The notes: generated by a model from the sequence alone, not told the origin. DNA of 64,000 nucleotides from Centipeda flueggei ATCC 43531 (GCF_000160695.1 NZ_GG694007.1:154613-218612), one strand, 5' to 3'; counted from the stretch's first letter, positions 1-8,847 are shown. Program-made: numbers and translations.

Positions 1-2
1 GT

Positions 3-854
3 CATTGGACGGTCAAGGCTCGTCTCGATGCCGCGACGAATTTCAAGACCGACAACCACGATGACGACCACGACGATAAGATCACCCTCAAACGCGCCTA
101 TGCCGAGGGTACATACGGCCCAACCGTGGTCCGCCTCGGCAAGCAGCCGCTCTTCACCGAGCAGGGCGTTCTCTTCGATGATGATGCTTCGGGTGCATCG
201 GTGACACTCGGTACGGGAAAAGCAGTTTCGGCAACACTTTTCGCAGGACGCTACAACCTCGAACACAGCGCGTGGGGAGATGAGGTCAAAGAAGCCGTTG
301 CCAACGGCTACACCGGCGGCACCGCAGTCAGCATGCAGCTGCTCAACCTCAACTGGGATCCTTCGGAGAAGTTCCACGTGGGCGCCGACTATATGCGCCT
401 CACCAACACGGCATTCATCCGCGACACGATCCATCTGAACGATCCGCTGAGTCTCTACGGCATCGGTATGACCTACCGTCCGATACAGACGCTTTATCTC
501 TCGGGCGGTTATTGGAAGACGCACAGCCACGAATCCACAGACATCAAGAAGGAACATCTGAAGGCCTACAACGTCGAACTCGGCTACAAGGGAGCAAATG
601 CGGATGATCCCGGCTCATTCGGTATCTACGCCGCCTACCGCTATCTCGGTGGGGCAGGCGTACTCACGCCGACCTTCGACGGTGTGCCGTGGAACAAGAA
701 AGGCTGGGAATTCGGCGGGCAGTATACGCCTGCACGAAACGTCATCGCATCGCTCGTCTATTTCCGCGGCAAGACGATCTTCTCCAATCACCCGGGGCCG
801 CAGAGCGACCTCAAGCAAAATAAATTTTTCGGCCGTGTTGAATTCTTGTTCTAA
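3..854 (+). CDS. Outer-membrane porin, C-terminal part (cut by window edge)
   Basis: The open frame enters from the left edge, so the N-terminus is missing. The visible 283 residues show alternating amphipathic beta-strands with Tyr/Gly-rich turns (for example LGKQPLFTEQG, GGYWKTHSH, YAAYRYLGGAG) and finish with GRVEFLF, a terminal aromatic residue typical of outer-membrane beta-barrels recognised by BamA. In Negativicutes the abundant porins are SLH-domain proteins of the OmpM/Mep45 type; any SLH domain would lie upstream of this window, so that assignment is inference. A rho-independent terminator follows within 20 bases, so this is the last gene of its transcript. Confidence 0.75.
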   Translation, partial: HWTVKARLDAATNFKTDNHDDDHDDKITLKRAYAEGTYGPTVVRLGKQPLFTEQGVLFDDDASGASVTLGTGKAVSATLFAGRYNLEHSAWGDEVKEAVANGYTGGTAVSMQLLNLNWDPSEKFHVGADYMRLTNTAFIRDTIHLNDPLSLYGIGMTYRPIQTLYLSGGYWKTHSHESTDIKKEHLKAYNVELGYKGANADDPGSFGIYAAYRYLGGAGVLTPTFDGVPWNKKGWEFGGQYTPARNVIASLVYFRGKTIFSNHPGPQSDLKQNKFFGRVEFLF

Positions 855-872
855 CCAGACTTCTTCGATGTC

Positions 873-907
873 AAAAAGCCTCTTCCGTGATGACGGGGGA
901 GGCTTTT
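873..907 (+). terminator. Rho-independent terminator after the porin gene
   Basis: Arms AAAAAGCCTC and GAGGCTTTT pair around a GC-containing loop directly after the porin stop codon and end in a T-run. Confidence 0.8.
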
Positions 908-980
908 CGCACGCCTCTTGACCCGTACCCAATTCTGCGCTATAACGATAGAAAGGAGATAGATACACGATCCCGTCCCC

Positions 981-1145
981 ATGATGCACTTCTTCGCCGC
1001 AGCTCTGCTCACCGCCGCCCTCCTGCCGCAGGAGATGCTCTCTGCTCCGAACCGCAGGGAGGAGTATGGCATTGTCATGACAGACGGTGCAAAACAGCGC
1101 TGCATGCGCGGGAAGATATTGCCGCCTTTGTTGCGCAGTATATGA
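981..1145 (+). CDS. Possible small secreted peptide, 54 aa
   Basis: An ATG opens 54 codons with a hydrophobic Ala/Leu N-terminus (MMHFFAAALLTAALL) that could be a signal or membrane segment, followed by a basic tail. An AAAGGAG stretch lies about 22 bases upstream, which is too far for an ideal ribosome site. It ends 15 bases before the GNAT gene. I recognise no family. It may be real and translationally coupled to the next gene, or may be chance open frame. Confidence 0.25.
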   Translation: MMHFFAAALLTAALLPQEMLSAPNRREEYGIVMTDGAKQRCMRGKILPPLLRSI

Positions 1146-1160
1146 AGGAAGGAATTCCCC

Positions 1161-1442
1161 ATGAACATTGTATTTGAAAAAGAGCGCAGCCGCTGTGCGG
1201 CGTACGACGGAGCCTCCTGCATCGGCTATGCCGTCATCGAGGAGAGGGGCGGCCGCTGGGTCATCCCGCATACGGAGGTCGATCCCGCCTACGGGGGACA
1301 GGGCATCGCCCGCCGTCTGATCGAGGAGATCATCGCGGCGGCACGCCGCGAAGGCAGGAAGATCGTCCCCGTCTGCTCCTACGCTGCGAAGATGATGCTG
1401 CAGAGAAAGGACGCCTATCGAGACGTCCTAGAGAAGCACTGA
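1161..1442 (+). CDS. GNAT-type N-acetyltransferase, YjdJ-like
   Basis: This 93-residue protein has the short GNAT fold of the YjdJ/Gcn5-related group: a central HTEVDPAYGGQGIARRLIEE segment supplies the acetyl-CoA pyrophosphate loop (Q-G-I-A) and the C-terminal VPVCSYAAKMM segment is the usual final strand. Members acetylate small molecules or protein N-termini; the substrate cannot be read here. The ribosome site AAGGAAGG precedes the ATG. The last codons and the TGA stop lie inside the left end of a dispersed repeat (GAAGCACTGATAAATTCAG), so the present C-terminus Glu-Lys-His may have been created by that insertion. Confidence 0.75.
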   Translation: MNIVFEKERSRCAAYDGASCIGYAVIEERGGRWVIPHTEVDPAYGGQGIARRLIEEIIAAARREGRKIVPVCSYAAKMMLQRKDAYRDVLEKH

Positions 1443-1537
1443 TAAATTCAGCTGCGCCATCTTGACACATCTTTTTTGTCCGCACTTCGGCGAAAAATCT
1501 ACGCCAATTTGACGAATTTCATTTTATCAGTAATTCC
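1432..1537. repeat. Dispersed GATAAATTCAG element, copy 1
   Basis: Starts with AGAAGCACTGATAAATTCAG and ends with ATTTTATCAGTAATTCC. The two ends are imperfect inverted repeats. Interior words CTTGACACATCTTTTTTGTC and TCTACGCCAAT recur in the copies at 15.7, 16.0 and 47.0 kb. Confidence 0.8.
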
Positions 1538-1556
1538 CCAGAAAGTGATGTGCCGC

Positions 1557-2030
1557 ATGAATAAAAAGGATCTTGTCGCGCAGATTTCTGCCGCGATGGA
1601 GGAGTTTCTCCACGTACATCCCCGGGAGAGATTTTACGCGCTGGCGTTTGACTGCAATACAGAGTATGCAGAGTTTCTTGTCGGGATGAACACCGAGGAG
1701 GCGTTCCAAAAGACGCTGCTGGAATACCAAGAGGGTGGCGAGAGCGATCGCACGGATGCGTCTGCCGTCGCGAACCTGCGCTACAACCCCGGCGACTGGA
1801 TGTATACGGATATCGCAGAGGCAGAACTGTTCGACGAAGATGAACTCATCGCGCTCTATCAGGACAACATGGAGAAGCAATGCGCCGATATGCGCCGACT
1901 GTGCGAGGAGATTTTAGCGGATTTCCGCCAAACAGATACGTTCCAAAACATACCGAAAACAGAGGATTTTGTGTCATACTGCATTGACCACGACGAGGAT
2001 CCTGCCGATGCGCTGGCTCGCCCCCGCTGA
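1557..2030 (+). CDS. DUF4303 family protein
   Basis: The start is set at the ATG giving MNKKDLVAQ; the longer open frame upstream runs through the dispersed repeat and is not coding. The 157-residue protein has the DUF4303 pattern: an N-terminal helix, then a strand FYALAFDCN, a NTEEAFQKTLLEYQ helix, and LRYNPGDWMYTDI. It is acidic and cytosolic. DUF4303 proteins occur beside polymorphic toxins and SUKH-type proteins, where an immunity role has been suggested, but no toxin is adjacent here. Function unknown. Confidence 0.6.
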   Translation: MNKKDLVAQISAAMEEFLHVHPRERFYALAFDCNTEYAEFLVGMNTEEAFQKTLLEYQEGGESDRTDASAVANLRYNPGDWMYTDIAEAELFDEDELIALYQDNMEKQCADMRRLCEEILADFRQTDTFQNIPKTEDFVSYCIDHDEDPADALARPR

Positions 2031-2144
2031 ATTGCCGGACACTATCCGCATCCGTACGCAAACATCTCTCCAAAATACTGGGACAGTTATCACTTGACAG
2101 TAATTATATAATGGAGAAAATACTTATCACAGGAAGGGGATCGA

Positions 2145-4808
2145 ATGCGAAAGGAACGATTCAATATCACAGGCATGACCTGTTCGGCGTGCTCGGCGCG
2201 GGTCGAGCGTACGGTGGCGAAAATGACAGGAACGGCGGATGTCTCCGTCAATCTCCTCACAAATCGTATGAGTCTCACCTATGACGAGAACGTCACGAGC
2301 CCCGCCGCCATCATCGCGGCGGTGGAGGAGGCGGGCTACGGCGCGAGTGTCAAGGGTGCATCCGCTGCGCAGACGGCACAGGCGGCGCAGGCCGCTGCAC
2401 CGCAGGAAGGAAACACGGAGGACGACGCGGCGGGCAGAGCCATCCGCGCGATGCGCACGCGTCTCCTCATCTCTATCCTCTTTCTCGTGCCGACCGTCGC
2501 CGTCTCGATGAGCCACACGTTCGCGGCATGGGGCATCCCCTACGCGCCCGCCTTTATTGATATCTTCTGGGGTGCGGAGAATGCGCTGACCTTTGCGCTC
2601 GTACAATTTCTGCTCATTCTGCCGATCATGTATGTCAATCGTACATACTATGTCAACGGTTTTCGCAATCTCCTTCACGGTGCGCCGAACATGGACAGCC
2701 TCGTCGGCATCGGATCGATGGCGTCTGCCCTCTTCGGCGCATTTGCGATGCTGCGCATGAGCTACGGTCTGGGGCACGGCGACCTCGCCCTCACCGCGGA
2801 GTACGGTACGAATCTCTACTTTGAATCGGCGGGCATGATCGTCACTCTCATCACGGTCGGGAAATATCTGGAGGCGCGCGCCAAGGGGCAGACGACGGAC
2901 GCCCTGCGCGCGCTGATGAAGCTCGCACCGCAGGAGGCGACCGTTCTCCTCGACGGGGTGGAGCTGACCGTTCCCGTCAGCTCGCTCGCTGCGGGCGATA
3001 CGCTCGTCGTGCGTCCCGGCGCACGCATTCCCGTCGACGGCACGGTCACGGAGGGCACGACGAGCGTCGATGAGTCCGCCGTCACAGGGGAGTCGATGCC
3101 CGTCAGCAAGGCGGCAGGGGATACGGTCACCTCGGGCACGCAGAACATCGAGGGGACGATCCGATTCACCGCGACGCGCGTCGGCGAGGATACGACCATC
3201 CGCCAGCTCATCCGTCTCGTGGACGAGGCGGGCGGGTCAAAGGCGCCGATCGCACGTCTGGCGGATCGTGTCGCGGGGGTATTCGTCCCCGTGGTTATCG
3301 CCATCGCCCTCCTCGCGGGCGGCATCTGGCTAATGATGGGCGCGAGCCTTGAGTTCGCGTTCTCCATCACGATCTCCATTCTCGTCATCTCCTGCCCATG
3401 TGCGCTCGGACTCGCGACTCCCGTCGCGATCATGGTCGGCACGGGGCGCGGGGCGGCGCACGGCATCCTCATCAAGTCGGGCACGGCACTTGAAACGGCG
3501 GGCGGCATCGACACTGTCCTCATGGACAAGACAGGAACGCTCACCGAGGGGCGTCCGCAGCTCACGAGTATCCGCCCCATCGGCATCACAGCGGACGAGC
3601 TGACGGCACTCGCCGCCGCCCTTGAGGCTGGCAGCGAGCACCCCATCGCGGCGGCGATCACGGCGTACGCGGCGGCGCAGGGGCAGAGCATCCCTGCCGC
3701 AGCGGATTTTCACGCCGTATTCGGCAAGGGCGTGCGCGCCCGCGTGGACGGTGCGGACTGCGCGGCGGGCAATGCGGCGCTCCTCGCGGAGCTCGGCATC
3801 GCCCTGCCGCCCGCCATCGAGACGGTGCGTGCCGAGATGGCGTGGCGCGGCGAGACGGCACTCATCGTTGTCCGTGCGGGACAGATCGTTGGGCTCCTCG
3901 GCGTCCGCGACGCAGAAAAGCCGACGAGCGCGGCGGCGATCGCCCAGATGAAGGCGATGGGGCTCACCCCCGTCATGCTCACGGGCGACGACGCACGCAC
4001 GGCGCGCACGATTGCCAATCAGCTCGGCATCACAGAGGTGATCGCCGGTGTCCTGCCAAAGGATAAGCAGGAGCACGTCAAGAGACTGCAGTCTGAGGGA
4101 CACCGCGTCGCCATGATCGGCGACGGTGTGAATGATGCGCCCGCCCTCGTGCAGGCGGATCTTGGCATCGCCATCGGCGCGGGTACGGATGTCGCCATCG
4201 AGAGCGCGGACGCCGTCCTCGTACGGAGCGACCTCCTCGATGCGGTCAGTGCGATCCGCCTGTCGCGCAGTGTCATGCGCAATATCAAGGAGAACCTCTT
4301 CTGGGCGTTCTTCTACAACGTCATCGGCATCCCGCTCGCGGCGGGCGTGCTCTACCCCGCATTCGGCATCAAGCTCTCGCCCATGATCGGGGCGGCGGCG
4401 ATGAGCCTGTCGAGCATCTGCGTCGTGCTGAATGCCCTGCGCCTGCGCTTTTTCTCCATCACGAAGGAGACGGCAGAGCGCGCGGAGAGCGCCCCCAGTG
4501 CACCGAGTATTACCCCCATCGACAGCGACGGCACGCCGGACGCACCGTCCGCATCCATCACCAACCGCGCGGCAGAACCTGCCGCCGACAGAAAGGAAAC
4601 AACCATCATGGAAAAGACCATTCACGTCAAGGGCATGACCTGCCCGCACTGCGTCAAGCACGTCACGAAAGCACTCAGCGGCATGGACGGCGTCACGGAC
4701 GTCGCCGTCAGCCTTGAGGCGGGCACGGCGAGCTTTAAGACGAGCCGTGACATCCCCGACAGCGAGTACGCTGCTGTCCTCGACGACGCGGGCTACGAAC
4801 TGGGCTGA
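2145..4808 (+). CDS. copA: Copper-exporting P1B-type ATPase with N- and C-terminal HMA domains
   Basis: An 887-residue inner-membrane pump that moves Cu(I) out of the cytosol using ATP. Visible motifs in order: HMA domain with GMTCSAC (Cys13, Cys16); actuator TGES near 315; transmembrane Cys-Pro-Cys at 417-419; phosphorylation site DKTGTLTEG (Asp461); SEHPIAA nucleotide-site motif; GDGVNDAP hinge. A low-complexity linker (about 745-820) then leads to a second HMA domain with GMTCPHC, like the chaperone CopZ. Most CopA proteins lack this tail. The ribosome site AGGAAGGGG precedes the ATG. A TTGACA at 2094 and TATAAT at 2107 lie upstream but are only 7 bases apart, so they are not one promoter. 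No CopY or CsoR gene is nearby. Confidence 0.95.
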   Translation: MRKERFNITGMTCSACSARVERTVAKMTGTADVSVNLLTNRMSLTYDENVTSPAAIIAAVEEAGYGASVKGASAAQTAQAAQAAAPQEGNTEDDAAGRAIRAMRTRLLISILFLVPTVAVSMSHTFAAWGIPYAPAFIDIFWGAENALTFALVQFLLILPIMYVNRTYYVNGFRNLLHGAPNMDSLVGIGSMASALFGAFAMLRMSYGLGHGDLALTAEYGTNLYFESAGMIVTLITVGKYLEARAKGQTTDALRALMKLAPQEATVLLDGVELTVPVSSLAAGDTLVVRPGARIPVDGTVTEGTTSVDESAVTGESMPVSKAAGDTVTSGTQNIEGTIRFTATRVGEDTTIRQLIRLVDEAGGSKAPIARLADRVAGVFVPVVIAIALLAGGIWLMMGASLEFAFSITISILVISCPCALGLATPVAIMVGTGRGAAHGILIKSGTALETAGGIDTVLMDKTGTLTEGRPQLTSIRPIGITADELTALAAALEAGSEHPIAAAITAYAAAQGQSIPAAADFHAVFGKGVRARVDGADCAAGNAALLAELGIALPPAIETVRAEMAWRGETALIVVRAGQIVGLLGVRDAEKPTSAAAIAQMKAMGLTPVMLTGDDARTARTIANQLGITEVIAGVLPKDKQEHVKRLQSEGHRVAMIGDGVNDAPALVQADLGIAIGAGTDVAIESADAVLVRSDLLDAVSAIRLSRSVMRNIKENLFWAFFYNVIGIPLAAGVLYPAFGIKLSPMIGAAAMSLSSICVVLNALRLRFFSITKETAERAESAPSAPSITPIDSDGTPDAPSASITNRAAEPAADRKETTIMEKTIHVKGMTCPHCVKHVTKALSGMDGVTDVAVSLEAGTASFKTSRDIPDSEYAAVLDDAGYELG
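4608..4808 (+). CDS. Possible internal start giving a free CopZ-like copper chaperone
   Basis: Inside copA, in the same frame, GAAAGGAAACAACCATCATG provides a ribosome site followed by ATG. Translation from here would give 66 residues, MEKTIHVKGMTCPHCVKHV and onward, which is exactly one HMA domain and the normal size of CopZ. The join may mark an old fusion of separate copA and copZ genes in which the copZ start survived. Whether it is used cannot be told from sequence. Confidence 0.4.
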   Translation: MEKTIHVKGMTCPHCVKHVTKALSGMDGVTDVAVSLEAGTASFKTSRDIPDSEYAAVLDDAGYELG

Positions 4809-4833
4809 TCGCAGAGGACATACACAAGAAAAT

Positions 4834-4871
4834 AAACGGTCATGCGGGAACATCTCCGCATGACCGTTTTT
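4834..4871 (+). terminator. Terminator after copA
   Basis: AAACGGTCATGCGG and CCGCATGACCGTTT form a perfect 14-base stem followed by T residues. Confidence 0.85.
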
Positions 4872-4927
4872 CTATGATACGCACTGCCAAGACAGCGCTC
4901 GCCAAGCTTCCGTGACGGACGTCATCC

Positions 4928-6712
4928 TCAGAGCATTTTTTCCAGCGAGGCGTTCACATCATCAAATCGATAGGCTGCATCCGTCCCGCGCTTGAAGCCC
5001 GGCTGATAATCACCGCCGGCACGGGAGGCCTTCATCCCATCCCGCAGTCCATTGATGCGCCCAAGTTCCGCATCAAACACCTCCAGAAGGCGTGTTTTAA
5101 GTGCGCCATTGGAGATCTGTGCCGCATTCACACTATTTCTTGCCTGCTGGACTTTCTGTGAGATAACCTCCGCGCGGCGAATGAGTCCGTCCGCCTTGGC
5201 GAAATTCCGATTGGCCGAAAGATAGGCATTGATGTCTTTCGCCAGTCCTGCAATTTCCTGATCGTACTGGTTCTTCGCGGCAATATAGGAAGACACATCA
5301 TTGCCGGTCGGAGCAGAGCTGTTAGCGACCGCCTTCGCCGAGGTCTCCGCCGGCGTCTCACGCGCGACCTCATTGCCGTCCTTGTCGTAGTAAATATTCA
5401 GCGTACGCTCATCATCATCATTGTACTCATGGACAACACGATGATACACGCGCCCGCCTTCGTTGACGTTGATCGGATCTTCACCGGTTCCGAAGTATGC
5501 TTCCTCCGTTTCGCGGCGCTTATCATCATATTTCAGGCGGCACTCTGCTGCGTTGAGCTTTGATGCGACGACCATGTTGTCTTCCTTGCCGTAGAAGTCC
5601 ATCTTGACAAAGTTTCCATGGTCATCATAACTCAGCACGACTTTGACCACGTTATCGCCGAACGTATCCCGATCGAGCGGCATGGGGCTGTCATCCGCCC
5701 CATAGGCACTGATCTCGGAGACCTGGCGGTTTTTGTTGTATTTGAACTTATAGGAAGCAATATTTCCCCACGCCTTGATGCCCAACGGCTGTTCATCTTT
5801 GCCATAGAACGCAATCTTGCTCGGCATCATGTTGTCGCCGTCATAACTATATTTCGTTATGGCTCCGGCACTCACTGCATTGAGTGCTCGATTGGTATGC
5901 AGTTTGGGCGTGTTCTTTTCCTTCAGTGCCTCATCTGCACCAAAATGGCGTGCCTCGACGACTCTTCCCTTGTCGTCTGTCTTGTAGGTGGTCTTTGCAA
6001 TACCGGTGATGTCCACCATCAGAGAGTCGTCTTTCCCATAGTTCGCGACCTCGATCGGCTTCTTGCTCTTGTCGTACTTGAACCGCGTCTCATAGTCTTT
6101 ATTCACGGTCGTGACACGCTCACCATTCGTGTTGGCATAGCCGACCTTGACGAGATTCCCCTTGTCGTCATACGAGAGCAGCAGCTGAGCACAGCCAATG
6201 GACGTATTTGCCTGCTCGCCTTTTTTATTGTAGAAATATGCGACTTTATGGGTCTTCTTCTCCTCATCGATTTTGTAGCGAATCGCGTACGCACCATAGT
6301 AGCCCATCGTTGCTGCCATGCGCGCATTTTTGAAGTTATACTTTATATAGCCGTCCTGATACTCCATCGTCACTGCAGCAAAGGAAAAACCGCGGTCCAG
6401 CGTATCTCTCCACTGCGTATTGATCGCATCGCCGCCGAACATGGCCGTGATCTTCTCCAGCTTCTTGTCTGCATTGAAGTCGACCTTGTAGACCTGACCG
6501 GATGATGCGGCCTGTGCATCATCCACCTTGTAGCGCGCGAGGAACTCTCCATTCGGCTGCATGATGACCTCCTGGTAATACCCCGGCTCCCGAATGACAT
6601 CGAATCCCACAGCATCACTTTTCCCCGCCGCAGGGCCGCTGCAGGCAGTCAGCAGTGCGAGACACAGCACGGCCGCCAGAATGAATAGGAGCTTACACAT
6701 TCTCTTGTACAT
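4928..6712 (-). CDS. Large repeat-containing lipoprotein, 594 aa
   Basis: The N-terminus MYKRMCKLLFILAAVLCLALLTAC is a lipoprotein signal with lipobox L-T-A-C, so the protein should be lipidated at Cys24. From about residue 50 to 460 it is built of roughly 25-residue units with the form Y-D-D-K-G-x-x-V-x-V-x-Y-G-x-D-D (for example FKYDKSKKPIEVANYGKDD and YKFKYNKNRQVSEISAYG), resembling YD/RHS-like or MORN-like beta repeats. The C-terminal 120 residues are helical (IAAKNQYDQEIAGLAKDIN). The ribosome site GGAGGA is 8 bases before the ATG. No enzyme motif is visible; a surface or periplasmic binding role is a guess. Confidence 0.7.
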   Translation of the reverse strand: MYKRMCKLLFILAAVLCLALLTACSGPAAGKSDAVGFDVIREPGYYQEVIMQPNGEFLARYKVDDAQAASSGQVYKVDFNADKKLEKITAMFGGDAINTQWRDTLDRGFSFAAVTMEYQDGYIKYNFKNARMAATMGYYGAYAIRYKIDEEKKTHKVAYFYNKKGEQANTSIGCAQLLLSYDDKGNLVKVGYANTNGERVTTVNKDYETRFKYDKSKKPIEVANYGKDDSLMVDITGIAKTTYKTDDKGRVVEARHFGADEALKEKNTPKLHTNRALNAVSAGAITKYSYDGDNMMPSKIAFYGKDEQPLGIKAWGNIASYKFKYNKNRQVSEISAYGADDSPMPLDRDTFGDNVVKVVLSYDDHGNFVKMDFYGKEDNMVVASKLNAAECRLKYDDKRRETEEAYFGTGEDPINVNEGGRVYHRVVHEYNDDDERTLNIYYDKDGNEVARETPAETSAKAVANSSAPTGNDVSSYIAAKNQYDQEIAGLAKDINAYLSANRNFAKADGLIRRAEVISQKVQQARNSVNAAQISNGALKTRLLEVFDAELGRINGLRDGMKASRAGGDYQPGFKRGTDAAYRFDDVNASLEKML

Positions 6713-6731
6713 AACATTTCCTCCATCTTTC

Positions 6732-6796
6732 TAAGGAATCCTCGATCAAATGCAGTCCATCCGATGACTGTACTGCATTACGCCGCGATTCCTTAA
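6732..6796. repeat. Short element with GGAATC inverted ends, between two genes
   Basis: TAAGGAATCCTCGAT at one end and CGCGATTCCTTA at the other form inverted termini around 40 bases. The TAA stop of the beta-lactamase-like gene (minus strand) lies inside the right end. It shares only the outer ends with the larger GATAAATTCAG family, so it is probably an internally different or deleted relative. Confidence 0.55.
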
Positions 6797-7737
6797 TTCT
6801 CTACGGCACACTGCGCCATTCTGCGGATGGTGCGGATTGCCCGCTCTCTGCCGGAGTAGTTCTCCGTCATGACCACCAAAATAACGTCGTGTCCATCAGC
6901 ATAGATAATTCCCCCGTCGTCATAAAGCCCGACGAGTTCACCCGTCTTGTGGGCGATCACTGCATAAGGCAATGCCGCAGGGAAGCATTCTGTATCGGTC
7001 TGTCCCTTGAGATAGTCCAGCATCCGTTCATCCAGCTCGGTACTGACACACGCATGGTCGTACAGTCTGCGGAAAAAGCGTCCCAGATCAGAAACAGAGG
7101 TATAGTTCTCCCATCCCTCAGCAGCAGCCTGTGTGTCCATCATTTTCCGCTGAAGGATCGTGTCCGTATACCCGTTTCGGGTGATGTAGGCGTTGATCTC
7201 CTCCATCCCAAGCAGATCGATCATCATGTTGGTCGCTGTATTGTCGCTCTCCGTAATCATCAGGCGGAGCACGGTGTCCAAGGACAGCTCCGAACCATCC
7301 GCATATCCTGACAGGACTCCCGCCCCGCCGACCTTGTCTGCTGCGCGCAGAGTCAGTGTCTGCGCGAGAGAAAGCCGTCCATCCCGAACCTGCTCCATGG
7401 CTGTGCCAAGGATAAAGACTTTAATCATGCTGGCAGAGCGCATCGATTCGGATTGATAAATGTATGGCTGCCGATTTTCCTGTGGGTAATCTGCATAGAC
7501 GGAGTACCGCGTGCTGTCGGCACGTGACAGAGCTTCGATGGCCTCTCCAAGGGCCTCGTTGGAACGCTGTTCTGCCGAGGACTGCATGATCTCTCCGGGA
7601 GGAGGCTCATTGACGGGCTGCCCCTCCGCCCGTACTGAAGCATCTCCGCCCCCATCCTCCAGCGGAGCAGAATAACAGCCCCATGCCCCCCCTGCAATCA
7701 GCAGGAGTACGGCGCTGACGATCACCAATCGTTTCAT
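6793..7737 (-). CDS. Class A beta-lactamase-like serine hydrolase
   Basis: The start is the ATG for MKRLVIVSAV, 10 bases after GGAGG; two upstream starts are worse placed. A hydrophobic signal segment is followed by a Pro/Gly-rich linker. Catalytic-type motifs are visible: S-M-I-K (Ser103, Lys106), S-D-N near 164 and H-K-T-G near 270, the SxxK/SDN/KTG triad of class A penicillin-recognising enzymes. A clear omega-loop ExxLN is not obvious, so activity may be peptidoglycan-related rather than drug-destroying. It sits between a lipoprotein and an amidase on the same strand, suggesting a cell-wall group. The stop codon overlaps a short repeat. Confidence 0.8.
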   Translation of the reverse strand: MKRLVIVSAVLLLIAGGAWGCYSAPLEDGGGDASVRAEGQPVNEPPPGEIMQSSAEQRSNEALGEAIEALSRADSTRYSVYADYPQENRQPYIYQSESMRSASMIKVFILGTAMEQVRDGRLSLAQTLTLRAADKVGGAGVLSGYADGSELSLDTVLRLMITESDNTATNMMIDLLGMEEINAYITRNGYTDTILQRKMMDTQAAAEGWENYTSVSDLGRFFRRLYDHACVSTELDERMLDYLKGQTDTECFPAALPYAVIAHKTGELVGLYDDGGIIYADGHDVILVVMTENYSGRERAIRTIRRMAQCAVEN

Positions 7738-7782
7738 AAACTTCATTCCTCCGCAGAGCAGCAATATGCGCACACACGCCGA

Positions 7783-8442
7783 TTACTCCGGATAAAAGAT
7801 CAGACCATCGCCCTCCAGACAACGGCGCAATGCTCCCATGAACTGTGGGCCCGGATCTGACTTGATCGATCGATATCCCGCCACATGTTCGATGTAGAGC
7901 CCGCTGTCCCGCGCTGTATCCTGCTGGTAGTGGCCAAATACATAGGCAATCGTCGGATATTTTGCATGGAGATAGCGGATCAGCGCGGCATTCGCTGCGA
8001 GCTGCTCCTCCGTCAGATCCTCCACTCCGCCTACCCCGCCGACGTTCTCAATGCCGATGCTGCACCAGTTGTAGCCGATGATATGCCGTGCCATTGCCGT
8101 CTCCGGCAGGAGTCGGAAAATCGTCCCGTCACGGTCAACGAGAAAGTGTGCCGCATAGTTCATCGTCCCGTCCTGTGCCGCCGCAGCGTAGAAATGCCAA
8201 TATGCGGACTCCCACGTGTCGCCCGCCGTCCAATGAACGACGACCGCCTGCGGTATAATCGTATCCATCGGCATGCCATAGTGAAGTGCGGCGTATTCCC
8301 GTGTGAGTTCTGCCCGCTCCTCCGAGTACACAACGGGCTGGTCCACCATCGGCGGCGGTTCCTGTGCGCATAATTTTGCCTCTCGTCCAAGCAAGAGCAG
8401 CACGGTGAACACAAGCACTGCCATGATGTTGTTCAGATTCAT
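7783..8442 (-). CDS. Secreted N-acetylmuramoyl-L-alanine amidase (Amidase_2 type)
   Basis: A 219-residue exported enzyme that cuts the bond between muramic acid and the stem peptide. After the signal (MAVLVFTVLLLLG) the zinc ligands are seen as VVVHWTAGD (first His), MARHIIGYNWCSIGIEN, and the late His of YIEHVAGYRSIKSDPG with the usual SDPG signature. The ribosome site GGGAGG precedes the ATG. It lies just upstream of the beta-lactamase-like gene on the same strand with a 45-base gap. Confidence 0.85.
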   Translation of the reverse strand: MNLNNIMAVLVFTVLLLLGREAKLCAQEPPPMVDQPVVYSEERAELTREYAALHYGMPMDTIIPQAVVVHWTAGDTWESAYWHFYAAAAQDGTMNYAAHFLVDRDGTIFRLLPETAMARHIIGYNWCSIGIENVGGVGGVEDLTEEQLAANAALIRYLHAKYPTIAYVFGHYQQDTARDSGLYIEHVAGYRSIKSDPGPQFMGALRRCLEGDGLIFYPE

Positions 8443-8475
8443 ACGATCCTCCCGTGAAAAAGCGCTGCTGAAGCC

Positions 8476-8847
8476 CTAGATGGGGTAATAACTGAGCAGT
8501 TTTCGATAGAGTTCATAGATTGGGGCGTTCGACTTCTCGACGCGAAAGACATTGCCGCGCCGATCGATAAAACGTTCATTTCCGTCGGCGTCCATATCAT
8601 ACTGAAAGAGCTCATACTCATTGCGATAGGCATCAAAATTGCTGACACACTCCAATCGCGACCCATCCGTACGCCGAATCACGTAGAGGGTGTGGACGAG
8701 TTCTCCGCGTATACGCCATGTTTCGTCTTTGTCGAAATAGACTGTTCGTATGTCATCCGAGTAGCACCAAATGAGATTGCGCGCACCACATGGAACGGCG
8801 GCAGCAACAAGGAACAAGCAGGTCAGCAGCAGTGTCTTCTTCCACAT
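8476..8847 (-). CDS. Small secreted protein of unknown function, 123 aa
   Basis: The start is chosen at the ATG of MWKKTLLLTCLFLVAAAVPCGA because GGAGGGG lies just before it. The signal peptide is followed by a compact domain rich in Tyr, Asp and Arg (LIWCYSDDIRTVYFDKDETW, DMDADGNERFIDRRGN). I do not recognise a family. It is first in the minus-strand group with the amidase and beta-lactamase-like genes, so a periplasmic role in envelope upkeep is plausible. Confidence 0.6.
   Translation of the reverse strand: MWKKTLLLTCLFLVAAAVPCGARNLIWCYSDDIRTVYFDKDETWRIRGELVHTLYVIRRTDGSRLECVSNFDAYRNEYELFQYDMDADGNERFIDRRGNVFRVEKSNAPIYELYRKLLSYYPI

Noticed and set aside
2094..2112. TTGACA and TATAAT in front of copA as a promoter
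   Set aside because: Only 7 bases apart; they cannot be used together. No CopY or CsoR palindrome was seen either.
3330..4853. A 507-codon open frame on the minus strand opposite copA
   Set aside because: It is the antisense shadow of a GC-rich gene, Arg/Asp-rich with no ribosome site or family motif; copA on the other strand is certain.
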